From JAJXWB01 sp046349085 (GTDB lineage Bacteria > Pseudomonadota > Alphaproteobacteria > Rhizobiales > Beijerinckiaceae): a stretch of DNA of 64,000 bases. The stretch spans positions 310,001 through 374,000 of the forward strand of contig JAXMDA010000004.1 of the NCBI GenBank assembly GCA_046349085.1, written 5' to 3'. How positions within the stretch are numbered: position 1 is the stretch's first letter; each line of letters starts with the position of its first letter. The notes under the pieces are model-generated. The model saw only the letters and a program-made list of their open reading frames with translations, had not been told where the DNA came from and ran no database searches. The position numbers and the translations under genes are program-made. Positions 9,284 through 18,525 of this stretch are shown here, piece after piece.

Positions 9284-10714
9284 TTACGCGTCCAGCACCT
9301 TGCCCGGGTTCATGATGTTCTGCGGATCGAGCGCTCGCTTGATGGCGCGCATCACGTTCAGCGTTTCCGGGGAATGCTCTTCGCGCATGTATTTGATCTT
9401 CGCCTGGCCGACGCCATGCTCGCCCGTGCAGGTGCCGCCCATGTCCAGCGCGCGGCGGACGAGGCGCTCGACGAATGTCTTGGCCTTGGCGACGTCCTCC
9501 GGATCGGCGGGGTCGAACTGCGGGCCGGAGTGGAAATTGCCGTCCCCGACATGGCCGACGATCGGCGCGACGATGCCGATGCGCTCGGCGTCCTCGATGG
9601 TCTGCGTCACGCAATCGGCGAGCCGCGAGATCGGCACGCAGACGTCGGTCGAGAAGCCGCTGATCTCCGGCTTGCGCTTCAGCGTCTGGTGCGCCCAGTA
9701 GACGTCGTGGCGCGCCTGCCACAGCTTGGTGCGCTCCTCCGGCTTGGTCGTCCAGTTGAAAGGGCCGCCGCCGTTGTTTTCCGCCAGCTCCTTGAACCGC
9801 GCGGTCTGCTCCTCGACTCCCTTTTCGGTGCCGTGGAACTCGAGGAACAGCATCGGCGCCTCGTTGAGGCCGAGCTTCGAATAATTGTTGAAGGCGCGCA
9901 CGGTCAGGGGATCGACGAGTTCGATGCGCGCGATCGGCAGGCCCGACTGGATCGTCTCGATCACCGTGTCGCAGGCGGCCTTGATCGACGGGAACTGGCA
10001 GGTCGCCGCCGAAATCGCCTCGGGGATGCCGTAGAGCTTCAGCGTGATTTCGGTGATGATGCCGAGCGTGCCTTCGGAGCCGACGAACAGCCGCGTGAGA
10101 TCGTATCCCGCCGAGGATTTCTTCGCGCGACGCGCCGTCTTGACGATGCGCCCGTCCGGCATGACGACGGTCAGCGCCAGCACATTGTCCTTCATCGTGC
10201 CGTAACGGACGGCGTTGGTGCCGGACGCGCGCGTCGCGCACATGCCGCCGATCGAGGCGTCGGCGCCGGGATCGATCGGAAAGAACAGGCCGGTGTCGCG
10301 CAGGTAGTCGTTGAGCGCCTTGCGCGTCACGCCGGGCTGCAGCACGACATCGAGATCCTCGGCGTGCACCTCGAGAATCTGGTTCATCTGCGACACGTCG
10401 ATCGACACGCCGCCGTAGGGCGCGTTGGTGTGGCCTTCGAGCGACGTGTTGGTGCCGAGCGCGATCACCGGCACGCCGTGGCCCGCGCAGATTTTCACGG
10501 CGTCCGACACGTCTTCCGTCGATTGCGCGAAAATCACCGCGTCCGGCGGCTGGTTCGGCGTCCAGGACAGATTGTGGCCGTGCTGCTCGCGCACGGCCAT
10601 CGAGGTGACGAGGCGATTGCCGAAGCGCGCGGCGAGCGCGCCCACGGCGGCGTCGATTTCGGCCTGCGGCGGACGCTGCGTCAGCCGCGCGACGGCGGGA
10701 TCGTGTTCGGTCAC
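9284..10714 (-). CDS. FAD-linked oxidase, D-lactate dehydrogenase (cytochrome) type
   Basis: 476 residues. The FAD-binding half has PPDAVIFAQSTEDVSDAVKI, GVPVIALGTNTSLEGHTNAP (the PP-loop type flavin site) and IDPGADASIGGMCATRASGT. The C-terminal oxidase domain has HVGDGNFHSGPQFDP and CTGEHGVGQAKIKYM, motifs of the D-lactate dehydrogenase / glycolate oxidase subunit D group. Such enzymes oxidise D-2-hydroxy acids and pass electrons to a cytochrome or quinone at the membrane. The MFS gene downstream on the same strand could import the substrate; that is inference. GlcD-like or D-2-hydroxyglutarate activity cannot be excluded. Confidence 0.82.
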   Translation of the reverse strand: MTEHDPAVARLTQRPPQAEIDAAVGALAARFGNRLVTSMAVREQHGHNLSWTPNQPPDAVIFAQSTEDVSDAVKICAGHGVPVIALGTNTSLEGHTNAPYGGVSIDVSQMNQILEVHAEDLDVVLQPGVTRKALNDYLRDTGLFFPIDPGADASIGGMCATRASGTNAVRYGTMKDNVLALTVVMPDGRIVKTARRAKKSSAGYDLTRLFVGSEGTLGIITEITLKLYGIPEAISAATCQFPSIKAACDTVIETIQSGLPIARIELVDPLTVRAFNNYSKLGLNEAPMLFLEFHGTEKGVEEQTARFKELAENNGGGPFNWTTKPEERTKLWQARHDVYWAHQTLKRKPEISGFSTDVCVPISRLADCVTQTIEDAERIGIVAPIVGHVGDGNFHSGPQFDPADPEDVAKAKTFVERLVRRALDMGGTCTGEHGVGQAKIKYMREEHSPETLNVMRAIKRALDPQNIMNPGKVLDA

Positions 10715-11077
10715 CTTGGGTTCTCCCGGATGTGATTTTCGCGCAATTTATCCCTCGGACCCCGGGGCGTCGAGGCATATGGCAAAATAGACCGCGAGCC
10801 TTCAGGTCCGCAGATGACAAAGGTCAGTTCTTGCGGCCACGGTCCCAGACGCGCGACTCAAGTCGGGCTTGCCCGACTTGGGCGTTTGACTTGGGCATTT
10901 CATGTCGATCTCGGGCAAGCCCGAGATCGATGGCGCTCCTCACCATGAAGATTGGCGTATCAAAACAACAAGACAGCCCTCATGCCGAGGAGGTCGCGCA
11001 GCGACCGTCTCGAAGCACGAGGGCGGGCCACGGCTTTGTCTGCGGTCCGAGCGAGCCCGAAGGCTCGCGATCCAGCC
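10715..11077. other. 363-base gene-free stretch filled with palindromic repeats
   Basis: It holds a left half of family A (10790-10806), the palindrome CAAGTCGGGC-TT-GCCCGACTTG (10859-10880), the palindrome TCGATCTCGGGC-AA-GCCCGAGATCGA (10905-10930), a family C element (10977-11023) and a right half of family A (11051-11073). Short open frames here have no recognisable content and read through the repeats. I see no credible gene. Confidence 0.75.
10977..11023. repeat. Palindromic repeat, family C copy 1
   Basis: The element begins CCCTCATGCCGAGGAGG and ends CGTCTCGAAGCACGAGGG, with the inner palindrome GGTCGCGCAGCGACC. It resembles the element at 45416-45513. This type of repeat is widespread in intergenic DNA of Hyphomicrobiales. 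Confidence 0.75.
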
Positions 11078-11596
11078 TTACTTCTTGATCCGCATCGGCC
11101 CCGTGAAATCGCGCTTGCCGATCGGGACGCCCTTCATGCGCAACAGGTCGTAGGCCGTCGTCGCGTGGAACTGCAGGTTGGGGATCGAGAAGGACATCAG
11201 GAAGTTTTCGGCGGTGAACGGCAGCTTCACGTCGCGGAATTCGAAGAACATGTCCTTGCCTTCCAGCGCTTCGATCTCCTCGCGCGTCACGGCCTTCAGC
11301 GCCGCGCGCGCGTCGGCCACGAGCTGCTGCAGGCCGGCATAGTCGTGCGGCCCGTCCATGCGCGGCGAAAATGTTCCCTTCTTCACGCCTTCGATCGCGC
11401 CCTGCGAATGATGCACGACCGATATGACCTGAAAGCGGAACGGAAACATGTCCTCCCACAGGCGCGACTGCACGATTTCCTCGAGCGCGCCCGGCTTGTC
11501 GGCGAAATGTGCGCGGCCTTTTTCGAGAAAGCCCGCCACGCCCGCCAGCGTCTGCAAAAATCCTCCGACGCTGACGTCGTAGAGTGAAATAGCCAT
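11078..11596 (-). CDS. DUF1993 family protein
   Basis: 172 residues. The sequence MAISLYDVSVGGFLQTLAGV, DKPGALEEIVQSRLWEDMFP, FQVISVVHHSQGAIEG and NLQFHATTAYDLLRMKGVPI matches the DUF1993 family, small helical proteins related in fold to the DinB group. Conserved histidines are seen in VVHHS and FHATTAY. The biochemical role of the family is not established. It is monocistronic, flanked by repeats downstream and a small opposite-strand ORF upstream. Confidence 0.82.
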   Translation of the reverse strand: MAISLYDVSVGGFLQTLAGVAGFLEKGRAHFADKPGALEEIVQSRLWEDMFPFRFQVISVVHHSQGAIEGVKKGTFSPRMDGPHDYAGLQQLVADARAALKAVTREEIEALEGKDMFFEFRDVKLPFTAENFLMSFSIPNLQFHATTAYDLLRMKGVPIGKRDFTGPMRIKK

Positions 11597-11687
11597 GGCG
11601 CGCTCCTTGCTTCGCGTTTCCGTTGTTGCGTTTGCGTCAGGCTATCGTTTCGCCGGCTGAAAACAAGCGCGCGACGGATAGGCGCAC

Positions 11688-11987
11688 ATGACTTTCGGCA
11701 TTTTGAAAACGCCGCGCGGCGGCGTAGCTCTGGCGGATATTTCAGTGGGGATTTTCATGCTGGGGCCGGCCGATATCGCCGATTGGGACGGGGACGAGGC
11801 GGACCGCCTGCGCGCCGAAATCCGCTTGCTGCCGATCATGCGCCGCATGAGCAGCGAGCCGGACGCCGTGCGCGAAACACTGGGAGACGGCCTCGCCGCG
11901 CGGCTCGACGCCTTCCGGCGGGACGCCCGGCGCCCGGCGCCGGAATTGCGCGCCCTGTTGCACGACTTGCGACGGGCGCGCCGCTAG
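11688..11987 (+). CDS. Small hypothetical protein
   Basis: 99 residues if started at the first ATG; an internal ATG at 11757 preceded by a GGGG stretch would give about 76 residues (MLGPADIADWDGDEADRLR). The C-terminal half is helical, charged and arginine-rich (LRALLHDLRRARR). I do not recognise a family. It is the only plus-strand ORF in a minus-strand region and ends 8 bases before the SulP stop. Coding status is likely but not certain. Confidence 0.45.
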   Translation: MTFGILKTPRGGVALADISVGIFMLGPADIADWDGDEADRLRAEIRLLPIMRRMSSEPDAVRETLGDGLAARLDAFRRDARRPAPELRALLHDLRRARR

Positions 11988-11995
11988 AGACCGTT

Positions 11996-13711
11996 TCAGG
12001 CGCTGAGCGCCTCCGTCTTGTCCAGCACGCCCGACAGGCGTCGGCGCGCGATCTCGACATCCGCCGCTAATGTCACGATGTGCCGGTCGAGCCCGTTCTG
12101 GATCAGCGCGCGCAGCACCGGCCGTTGCACGCCGGCAATCGCCACGCGCACGCCGCGCTTCTGCGCCTTGCCGAAAAACGCGATCAGCGCATGAGCCGCC
12201 GTCTCGTCGATGAAGGGCACGCGGCCGAGATCGAGCACGAAGCCGCGCGGCTTCTCGCCGATCCGGTCGAGCACGGAGGAGACGAAGCCCGCGGCGCCGA
12301 AAAACAGCGGACCGCGCAACGACAGGACCGCGATGCCGCGCGCATCGAAATCATGCGCGCTGTCCGACCCGCCGACGACATCGGGCGCGTCGGGCTCCAC
12401 GAGCCGCGTATGCGTCGTCGCTTCGACGACGCCGGCCATGCGATGCATGAAGAGCAGGGAGCCGAGCGTGACGCCGACCGCGATGGCTTCTGACACGTCG
12501 CGAAATACGGTCAGCCCTACGGTGATCAGAAATATGCCGGCCTCCGCCGGATCGCGCCGGAAGATCGCGCGGATTTCCTCCTTTTCGATCATGTTCCAGG
12601 AAACGATGACGAGAACGGCGGCGAGCGCGGCAAGCGGCACGTATGCGACGAGCGGTCCGGCGACCAGCATGAAGACGAGCACGAAGATCGCATGAAGCAT
12701 GCCCGCCACCGGCCCGTGCGCGTGAGCGCGCACATTGGTCGCCGTACGCGCGATCGTGCCGGTCGCGCAGAGGCCGCCGAACAGGGCCGAGGCGATATTG
12801 GCGTAGCCCTGCGCCACAAGTTCGCAGTTCGAGCGGTGGCGTCGTCCGGTCATGCCGTCGGCCACGGCCGCCGAAAGGAGCGATTCGATGCCGCCGAGCA
12901 GGGCCATGGCGAAAGCGGCCGGAGCGACGTCGATGATCTTGGCCAGGGACAGCGCCGGCAGGTGCGGGGCGGGCGGCGCGCTGGGCAGCGCGCCGAAACG
13001 CGCGCCGATCGTCTCGACGGGAATGTTCAGCGTGAAAGCGACAATCGATATGACCGCGACGGCGACCAGCAGGCCGGGAAAGCGCGGGTTCCAGAATTGC
13101 AGCGACAGAATCGCGCAAAGCGTCGCGACGGCGACGCCGAGCGCGGCGACGTTGAAGCTAGCGCGCGCCGCCCAGAGCGCCTCGATCTTCGGCACGAAGG
13201 CGGCCGGTTCGCGCGCCAGCGACAGGCCGAACACGTCGCGCATCTGGCTCGCCATGATGATCACCGCGATGCCCGCGGTGAAGGCCACGAGCACACTGTG
13301 CGGGATGTATTTGATCAGCGAGCCGAGTTTCAGATAGCCGAGCCCGAGCAGCATCAGGCCGGCCATGATCGTGGCGAGCAGAAAACCGTCGTAGCCCTGC
13401 GTCTCGATGGTCTTGGCGACCAGTACGATGAAGGCGCCGGCCGGCCCGCCGATCTGGAACCGGCTGCCGCCGAGCGCGGAGATGAGGAAGCCGCCGATAA
13501 TCGCCGTCGTCAGCCCCGCCGCGGGACTGGCGCCCGAGGCGATGGCGATCGCCATGGACAGCGGGATGGCGACGACCGCCACCGTGAGGCCGGCAAGCGC
13601 GTCCTGCCGCAGGTGGGCGAGCGTGTAGCCCTCGCGCAGGACCGTGAGCAGCTTGGGCGCAAAGAGCTCCCGGAATTGCGGCGTCGTCGGCGCGCCTGCG
13701 GCGACCGTCAT
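11996..13711 (-). CDS. SulP family anion transporter with STAS domain
   Basis: 571 residues. The membrane part begins after about 30 residues with LRQDALAGLTVAVVAIPLSM and contains GGFLISALGGSRFQIGGPAG, the first conserved SulP block, plus SNCELVAQGYANIASALFGG and AYVPLAALAAVLVIVSW. A C-terminal STAS domain (about residues 445-555) has GIAVLSLRGPLFFGAAG and FVLDLGRVPFIDETAAHALI, with the conserved aspartate-serine-type loop replaced by DET. The family moves sulfate, bicarbonate or other anions across the inner membrane. No carbonic anhydrase or sulfur genes are adjacent, so the ion is unknown. Confidence 0.9.
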   Translation of the reverse strand: MTVAAGAPTTPQFRELFAPKLLTVLREGYTLAHLRQDALAGLTVAVVAIPLSMAIAIASGASPAAGLTTAIIGGFLISALGGSRFQIGGPAGAFIVLVAKTIETQGYDGFLLATIMAGLMLLGLGYLKLGSLIKYIPHSVLVAFTAGIAVIIMASQMRDVFGLSLAREPAAFVPKIEALWAARASFNVAALGVAVATLCAILSLQFWNPRFPGLLVAVAVISIVAFTLNIPVETIGARFGALPSAPPAPHLPALSLAKIIDVAPAAFAMALLGGIESLLSAAVADGMTGRRHRSNCELVAQGYANIASALFGGLCATGTIARTATNVRAHAHGPVAGMLHAIFVLVFMLVAGPLVAYVPLAALAAVLVIVSWNMIEKEEIRAIFRRDPAEAGIFLITVGLTVFRDVSEAIAVGVTLGSLLFMHRMAGVVEATTHTRLVEPDAPDVVGGSDSAHDFDARGIAVLSLRGPLFFGAAGFVSSVLDRIGEKPRGFVLDLGRVPFIDETAAHALIAFFGKAQKRGVRVAIAGVQRPVLRALIQNGLDRHIVTLAADVEIARRRLSGVLDKTEALSA

Positions 13712-13800
13712 ATTTTTCTCCGACTCGGAAATCGTGGGATTACGCTAGCACGCGGGGGCGCCCGCGATGCAAGCGTCCGATGGTCGCGACCTCCGCGCCG

Positions 13801-14343
13801 TCAGCCGGAAAAGCCGCCGCCATCCAGAAAGGCCTGCTCCTCGCCCGTCATCAGCCGTCCGAGGATCGGGTTTCGATGCGGAAAGCGCCCGAACCTTTCG
13901 ATAATTTCGCGGTGCGCCATCGCATATTGCAGGCCTTCCGCGTCTCCCGAAACCGCACAAAGCGCCTCGCAGCGCTTCTGCAGAACGACATTTTCGGCGT
14001 GCATGAACGGCAGGTAGAAGAAGCGCCGCAGCGGCGGCCGATAGGCGCGGTCGAAGGCCCGCGCGATGGCCTTTTCGGCCGCCCGGACCGCCAGGGCGTC
14101 GGTCGCGAAGGCGCGCGGCGTCGCCCGGAACATGTTGCGCGGAAACTGGTCGGTCAGGAGGATCAGCGCCAGCGCCCCCTCGGGGCTCGCGTCCCAGCCC
14201 GGCAGGTCGCCGCGCGCGGCGTCTTCATGCGCGTCGAGGAAGCGGGCGCGGGTCAGGGCGTCGAAATCCGGGTCGGCCGCAAACCAGCGATCGGGGCCGG
14301 CGTCGATCCAGAAGGAGACGATGTCGCGGGGCAAAAGGACCAT
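13801..14343 (-). CDS. DUF924 family protein
   Basis: 180 residues. DIVSFWIDAGPDRWFAADPD at the start, LILLTDQFPRNMFRATPRAF and FFYLPFMHAENVVLQKRCEA in the middle, and FGRFPHRNPILGR near the end are the hallmark segments of DUF924, a small all-helical family of unknown function. It is preceded by a family B repeat and followed by an 89-base gap to the SulP gene start; it probably has its own transcript. Confidence 0.85.
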   Translation of the reverse strand: MVLLPRDIVSFWIDAGPDRWFAADPDFDALTRARFLDAHEDAARGDLPGWDASPEGALALILLTDQFPRNMFRATPRAFATDALAVRAAEKAIARAFDRAYRPPLRRFFYLPFMHAENVVLQKRCEALCAVSGDAEGLQYAMAHREIIERFGRFPHRNPILGRLMTGEEQAFLDGGGFSG

Positions 14344-14355
14344 GCGTTCGCCTCT

Positions 14356-14456
14356 CCGTCATGGCGAGGAGTGAAACGACGAAGCAATCCATCCAGCGGG
14401 ACTCGACCCACAGCCGGGGATAAATCGCCCCGGAGCTTCGCGCCTCGCGACGACGG
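14356..14456. repeat. Palindromic repeat, family B copy 1
   Basis: The left part reads CCGTCATGGCGAGGAG and continues with an ACGAAGCAATCC segment; the right part GCTTCGCGCCTCGCGACGACGG is an imperfect complement. It fills the gap between the radical SAM stop and the DUF924 start. Family B is the common CGTCATTGCGAGGAG element; other copies are at 18410, 23818, 35960 and 58956. Confidence 0.75.
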
Positions 14457-14461
14457 ACGCC

Positions 14462-15742
14462 CTATTCCGCCGCCTGGCCGATCGCGTGCTTGTCGGCGTC
14501 GAGCCAGCCGGCCGGCGCGTAGGCGGCGAGATTGCCGAGATTGGCGATCGGCAGGTAGAGCTCCGGCGCGTGCAGGATCTCGAGAAAGTCCGCGTGGTCG
14601 GGATGGTGCGGATCGCCGATGAAGGCGTCCTCGTATTCGCTTTTCGAGAAGACGTCGCGCTGGCGGTACATGTTGAACATGACGCTGTCGGCGGAAAAAT
14701 CCTGGCCCATTTTCACGAAGGCCGGCATTTCCCGGTAATTGGCGTCCTGCACCACCATCGAGAACATCAGGTGCTGAATCTGGCCCTCGTCGCGCATCCG
14801 CTTGAGGAAGGCGAGGTTCTTCAGCAGACGATCGAAATTCCCGGGCCGCCGCACGTTGGCGTAGGTGTCGGCTTGCGCGGCGTCGATGGAAATCTGCACG
14901 GCCCCGACATGACCCGACAGGTTGAGATCGCGCCAGGCGCGCTCGTCGAACAACTGGCCGTTGGTGTGCAGGTGGATTTTCAGGTCCTTGTAGTCGTCGC
15001 TCGCCGTCAGCCGCTTGATGAGATTGCGGAAATGATTGGAGCCGAAGGCGTCGCCGGAGCCCGTGATGATGACCTCGCCCGCATCCTTGAGCATCGGCAG
15101 CAGGGATTTCTCGGTGAGATCGTCGAGCTTGGCCTGGCGCGCCTTGTTGGCGACATAGATGCCCGACCGGCAGGAGGGACAGGCGAGATTGCAGGACTTG
15201 TCGTGGCTCAGCACAACCTGCAGCGGCGGCAGCGGCGCCGCGCGCCCCTTGCGGTGATGCTCGATGAACTCGCGCGCCTCGTCGCTGTCGCGCGGCTCGA
15301 GCTGGCGGCCGGCGATGAACGGGCAATTGACGTGGTCGCAGTAGGAATAGGTGCCGTCGATGATGGATTCGCGGATCTTGTTGGCGATGTCGCTGTGCCA
15401 GACGTCGCGGTGGTTCTCGTCGAGCCGGCCGATCGGCGTCGGCAGGTAGACCGGGCAGCAGGCGAAGACGAGGCCGGTGTGGGTCGTCTCCATCGTGTTG
15501 AAGGGCCGGCGGCAGAAATGCGTCTTGAGATAGGCCTGCGCCGCCTCGTCCTGCGCCTGCGACTGCGCATAGGCGCGACGCTGCCGCAGCTTCAGGATCA
15601 GGTGGTTGTTGACGAAGGAGGCGACCGCGTCCGCCCGGTCGCGCCCGATGAAATCGAGCACGGCGGGGCTCGCCGCCCATTGCAGCAGGCGGCGCGGCGA
15701 AAAGGCGCCCGGTTGTTTGGCGGTGTCCTTGCTGGTCGTCAT
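14462..15742 (-). CDS. Radical SAM protein with N-terminal SPASM-like Cys cluster
   Basis: 426 residues. The radical SAM cluster is C184-x3-C188-x2-C191 (SCNLACPSCRSG), binding the [4Fe-4S] that cleaves S-adenosylmethionine. Before it, residues 77-140 hold a SPASM-like pattern: FCRRPFNTMETTHTGLVFAC, CCPVYLPTPIGRLD, a conserved VWHSD and YCDHVNCPF. After it, EVIITGSGDAFGSNHFRNL and HLHTNGQLF are typical of the TIM-barrel part. Substrate unknown; the arrangement with auxiliary cluster first occurs in some peptide- or sugar-modifying radical SAM proteins. It diverges from the helicase gene, and no peptide precursor is evident nearby. Confidence 0.82.
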   Translation of the reverse strand: MTTSKDTAKQPGAFSPRRLLQWAASPAVLDFIGRDRADAVASFVNNHLILKLRQRRAYAQSQAQDEAAQAYLKTHFCRRPFNTMETTHTGLVFACCPVYLPTPIGRLDENHRDVWHSDIANKIRESIIDGTYSYCDHVNCPFIAGRQLEPRDSDEAREFIEHHRKGRAAPLPPLQVVLSHDKSCNLACPSCRSGIYVANKARQAKLDDLTEKSLLPMLKDAGEVIITGSGDAFGSNHFRNLIKRLTASDDYKDLKIHLHTNGQLFDERAWRDLNLSGHVGAVQISIDAAQADTYANVRRPGNFDRLLKNLAFLKRMRDEGQIQHLMFSMVVQDANYREMPAFVKMGQDFSADSVMFNMYRQRDVFSKSEYEDAFIGDPHHPDHADFLEILHAPELYLPIANLGNLAAYAPAGWLDADKHAIGQAAE

Positions 15743-15978
15743 ATAGGCCGACTTCTGTTCGCACGCCCCTCGGAGGGCCTCGCGGGGCCGGCGCTTGCCC
15801 GCGCCCGCCGAAAACGGAAATGCGCAGCCCGCCCCGCTTCAGGCGAGGCTGGCCAATTCCCGGGCAGAATATAGGTCCGGGGCCCGGATTGCAAAGGCGA
15901 CGCCCCCGCCGCCCGTGACAAAGCGGGCCGTGCGCCCCACATTGGCGGCATCCCGAATCGCCCGAGGAAAGCCAGATT

Positions 15979-18399
15979 TTGCCGCACGCGCCGCATGGTT
16001 CGCCTGACAATGGACTTCACGACGACCCTCCCGCCCCGGGCGGCGTTCGTGAACGTGCGCTGGCCTCCCGCGGCGCGCCCTGGCTGGCGACGCTGAACCC
16101 GGAGCAGCGCGCGGCTGTGGAAACGATCGACGGCGCGGTCCTGGTTCTGGCCGGCGCCGGCACGGGCAAGACGCGCGTGCTGACCACCCGCATCGCCCAC
16201 ATCATCGCGCTCGGCCGCGCGCGCGCGCACGAAATTCTGGCGGTCACCTTCACCAACAAGGCCGCCCGCGAAATGAAGGAGCGCGTGGCCGCGCTCGCCG
16301 GTCCCGTGGCCGAGGGAATGCCCTGGCTCGGCACGTTCCACGCCATTTCCACCAAGATCCTGCGTCGCCACGCCGAGCTCGTCGGCCTCAAATCCAATTT
16401 CACCATCCTCGATACGGACGACCAGATCCGCCTCTTGAAACAGGTGATCCAGGCGGAAAACATCGACGACAAGAGATGGCCGGCGCGCACGCTCGCCTGG
16501 CAGATCGACGCCTGGAAGAACCGCGGGCTCACGCCCGACAAGGTCCCGGCCGGCGAGGCCGAGAGCTTCGCCAATGGCAAGGGCGCGAAGCTCTACGCCC
16601 TCTATCAGGATCGGCTGAAGACGCTGAACGCCGCCGATTTCGGCGACCTGCTGCTGGAAACCTTGCGACTCTTCCGTGACAACCCGGACGTGCTGCGCGG
16701 CTGGCAGGAGCGGTTCAAGTATATTCTCGTCGACGAGTACCAGGACACGAACACCGTCCAGTATCTCTGGCTGCGCCTGATCGCGCAGGGTCGCGACAAC
16801 GTCTGCTGCGTCGGCGACGACGATCAGTCGATCTATGGCTGGCGCGGCGCCGACGTCGACAACATCCTGCGCTTCGAGCAGGACTTTCCGGGCGCGAAGA
16901 TCATCCGCCTCGAACGCAACTACCGCTCGACCGGCCATATTCTGGCGGCCGCCTCCGGCCTGATCGCGCACAACAAGGACAGGCTCGGCAAGACGCTGTT
17001 CACCGATGGCGACGACGGCGAGAAGCCCAGCGTCTGCGGCGTCTGGGATTCCGAGGAGGAAGCGCGCGCCATCGGCGAGGACATCGAGCAGCTCCAGCGC
17101 AAGGGCCATGCGCTCGACGAGATCGCCATTCTCGTGCGCGCCTCCTTCCAGATGCGCGAGTTCGAAGAACGCTTCATCACGCTCGGCCTGCCCTATCGCG
17201 TTATCGGCGGCCCGCGCTTCTACGAGCGCGCCGAAATCCGCGACGCGCTCGCCTATCTGCGCTGTGTGGCGCAGCCCGCCGACGATCTCGCCTTCGAGCG
17301 CATCGTCAACACGCCGAAGCGCGGCCTCGGCGACGCGACGCTGCAATTGCTGCACGATCACGCGCGCGCCGCCGGCGTTCCGCTGATGCGCGCCGCCGCG
17401 ATGATGGTCGAGACGGAGGAGCTGAAGCCCAAGCCCCGCACCAGCTTGCGCAACCTGCTGATGGATTTCGGCCGCTGGGCGTCGGAACTCGACAAGCGTC
17501 CGCACAACGAGCTCGCCGAAACCATTCTGGAGGAATCCGGCTATGTCGACATGTGGCGCGCCGACCGCACGGCGGAGGCCGCGGGACGTCTCGAGAACCT
17601 GAAGGAATTCGTCCGCGCCATGGAGGAGTTCCCCGACATGGCGGCCTTCCTCGAGCACATCTCGCTGGTGATGGAAAAGGACGAGGCGGCCGAAGGCGCG
17701 CGTGTCTCCATCATGACGCTGCACGGCGCCAAGGGCCTCGAATTCGAGACCGTCTATCTGCCGGGCTGGGAGGAAGGCCTATTTCCTCACCAGCGCTCGC
17801 TCGACGAGCAGGGCCGCGCGGGGCTGGAGGAGGAGCGGCGCCTCGCCTACGTCGGCATCACCCGCGCCAAGCGCCGCGCGAAATTGTACTTCGCCACCAA
17901 CCGGCGTATCCACGGTCTTTGGCAATCGACCATCCCCTCGCGTTTTCTCGATGACCTGCCGACCAGGCACGTCGACGTGATCGAGGCGCCGAACGCCTCG
18001 CAATACGGCGGCTACGCGCTCTCGCGCTTCGAGAACATGGACACCTACGGCTCGACCTATTCGACGCCGGGCTGGAAGCGCGCGCAGGCCCGCGCCGCGA
18101 GTGGAGAAAAGTCGAGGGCGAGCGAGACGAAGGGCGGCGGCGGCTTCGGCGAACGCGCGCAATCGCCGTTCGGCTCGGGCCGCGCGCAGGCCCAGAGCGC
18201 GCGCCGCGGGCCGCTGACCATCGAAGGCGAACTGGTTGCGAAGTCTTCGGCAAGCTCGTCCTTCGGCCGCGGCGACCGCGTCTTCCACGTCAAGTTCGGC
18301 CCGGGCTCGATCCATGCGGTAGACGGCAACAAGCTGACCGTCGATTTCGACAAGGCCGGCCGGAAGATGGTGCTGGAGAGCTTTGTGCAGCGAGGGTGA
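15979..18399 (+). CDS. pcrA: ATP-dependent DNA helicase, PcrA/UvrD type
   Basis: 806 residues. A TTG start is chosen because GAGGAAA lies 7 bases upstream and no ATG or GTG in frame precedes the helicase core. Motifs in order: Walker A AGAGTGKT near 59-66, motif Ia VTFTNKAAREMKERV, motif II VDEYQDTN near 250, motif III GDDDQSIYGWRGAD near 277, motif IV LERNYRS, motif V MTLHGAKGLEFE near 577 and motif VI YVGITRAKRRA near 623. The C-terminal VFHVKFGPGSIHAVDGNKL is the Tudor-like tail of PcrA. It is a 3'-5' superfamily 1 helicase for nucleotide-excision and mismatch repair and replication restart. UvrD is an equally valid name. Confidence 0.93.
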   Translation: MPHAPHGSPDNGLHDDPPAPGGVRERALASRGAPWLATLNPEQRAAVETIDGAVLVLAGAGTGKTRVLTTRIAHIIALGRARAHEILAVTFTNKAAREMKERVAALAGPVAEGMPWLGTFHAISTKILRRHAELVGLKSNFTILDTDDQIRLLKQVIQAENIDDKRWPARTLAWQIDAWKNRGLTPDKVPAGEAESFANGKGAKLYALYQDRLKTLNAADFGDLLLETLRLFRDNPDVLRGWQERFKYILVDEYQDTNTVQYLWLRLIAQGRDNVCCVGDDDQSIYGWRGADVDNILRFEQDFPGAKIIRLERNYRSTGHILAAASGLIAHNKDRLGKTLFTDGDDGEKPSVCGVWDSEEEARAIGEDIEQLQRKGHALDEIAILVRASFQMREFEERFITLGLPYRVIGGPRFYERAEIRDALAYLRCVAQPADDLAFERIVNTPKRGLGDATLQLLHDHARAAGVPLMRAAAMMVETEELKPKPRTSLRNLLMDFGRWASELDKRPHNELAETILEESGYVDMWRADRTAEAAGRLENLKEFVRAMEEFPDMAAFLEHISLVMEKDEAAEGARVSIMTLHGAKGLEFETVYLPGWEEGLFPHQRSLDEQGRAGLEEERRLAYVGITRAKRRAKLYFATNRRIHGLWQSTIPSRFLDDLPTRHVDVIEAPNASQYGGYALSRFENMDTYGSTYSTPGWKRAQARAASGEKSRASETKGGGGFGERAQSPFGSGRAQAQSARRGPLTIEGELVAKSSASSSFGRGDRVFHVKFGPGSIHAVDGNKLTVDFDKAGRKMVLESFVQRG

Positions 18400-18409
18400 G
18401 CGACCCACT

Positions 18410-18443
18410 CCGTCATTGCGAGCCGAAGGTGAAGCAATGACGG
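18410..18443. repeat. Palindromic repeat, family B copy 2 (possible terminator)
   Basis: CCGTCATTGC pairs perfectly with GCAATGACGG across a 14-base loop. It lies 10 bases after the helicase stop, where it could serve as a transcript-end hairpin, although no T-run follows. Confidence 0.65.
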
Positions 18444-18525
18444 GGGCAACGATTTGCAACCCGTCTCGACACGCCGCCCACCGTCCCGCTACCATTCGCG
18501 CACAAGCGCTGAGGGAGCGAAACAC

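Noticed and set aside
10854..10960. Short open frames in the gap between the flavoprotein and DUF1993 genes as a small gene
   Set aside because: They read straight through two palindromes, lack a good start with a ribosome-binding site and resemble no protein.
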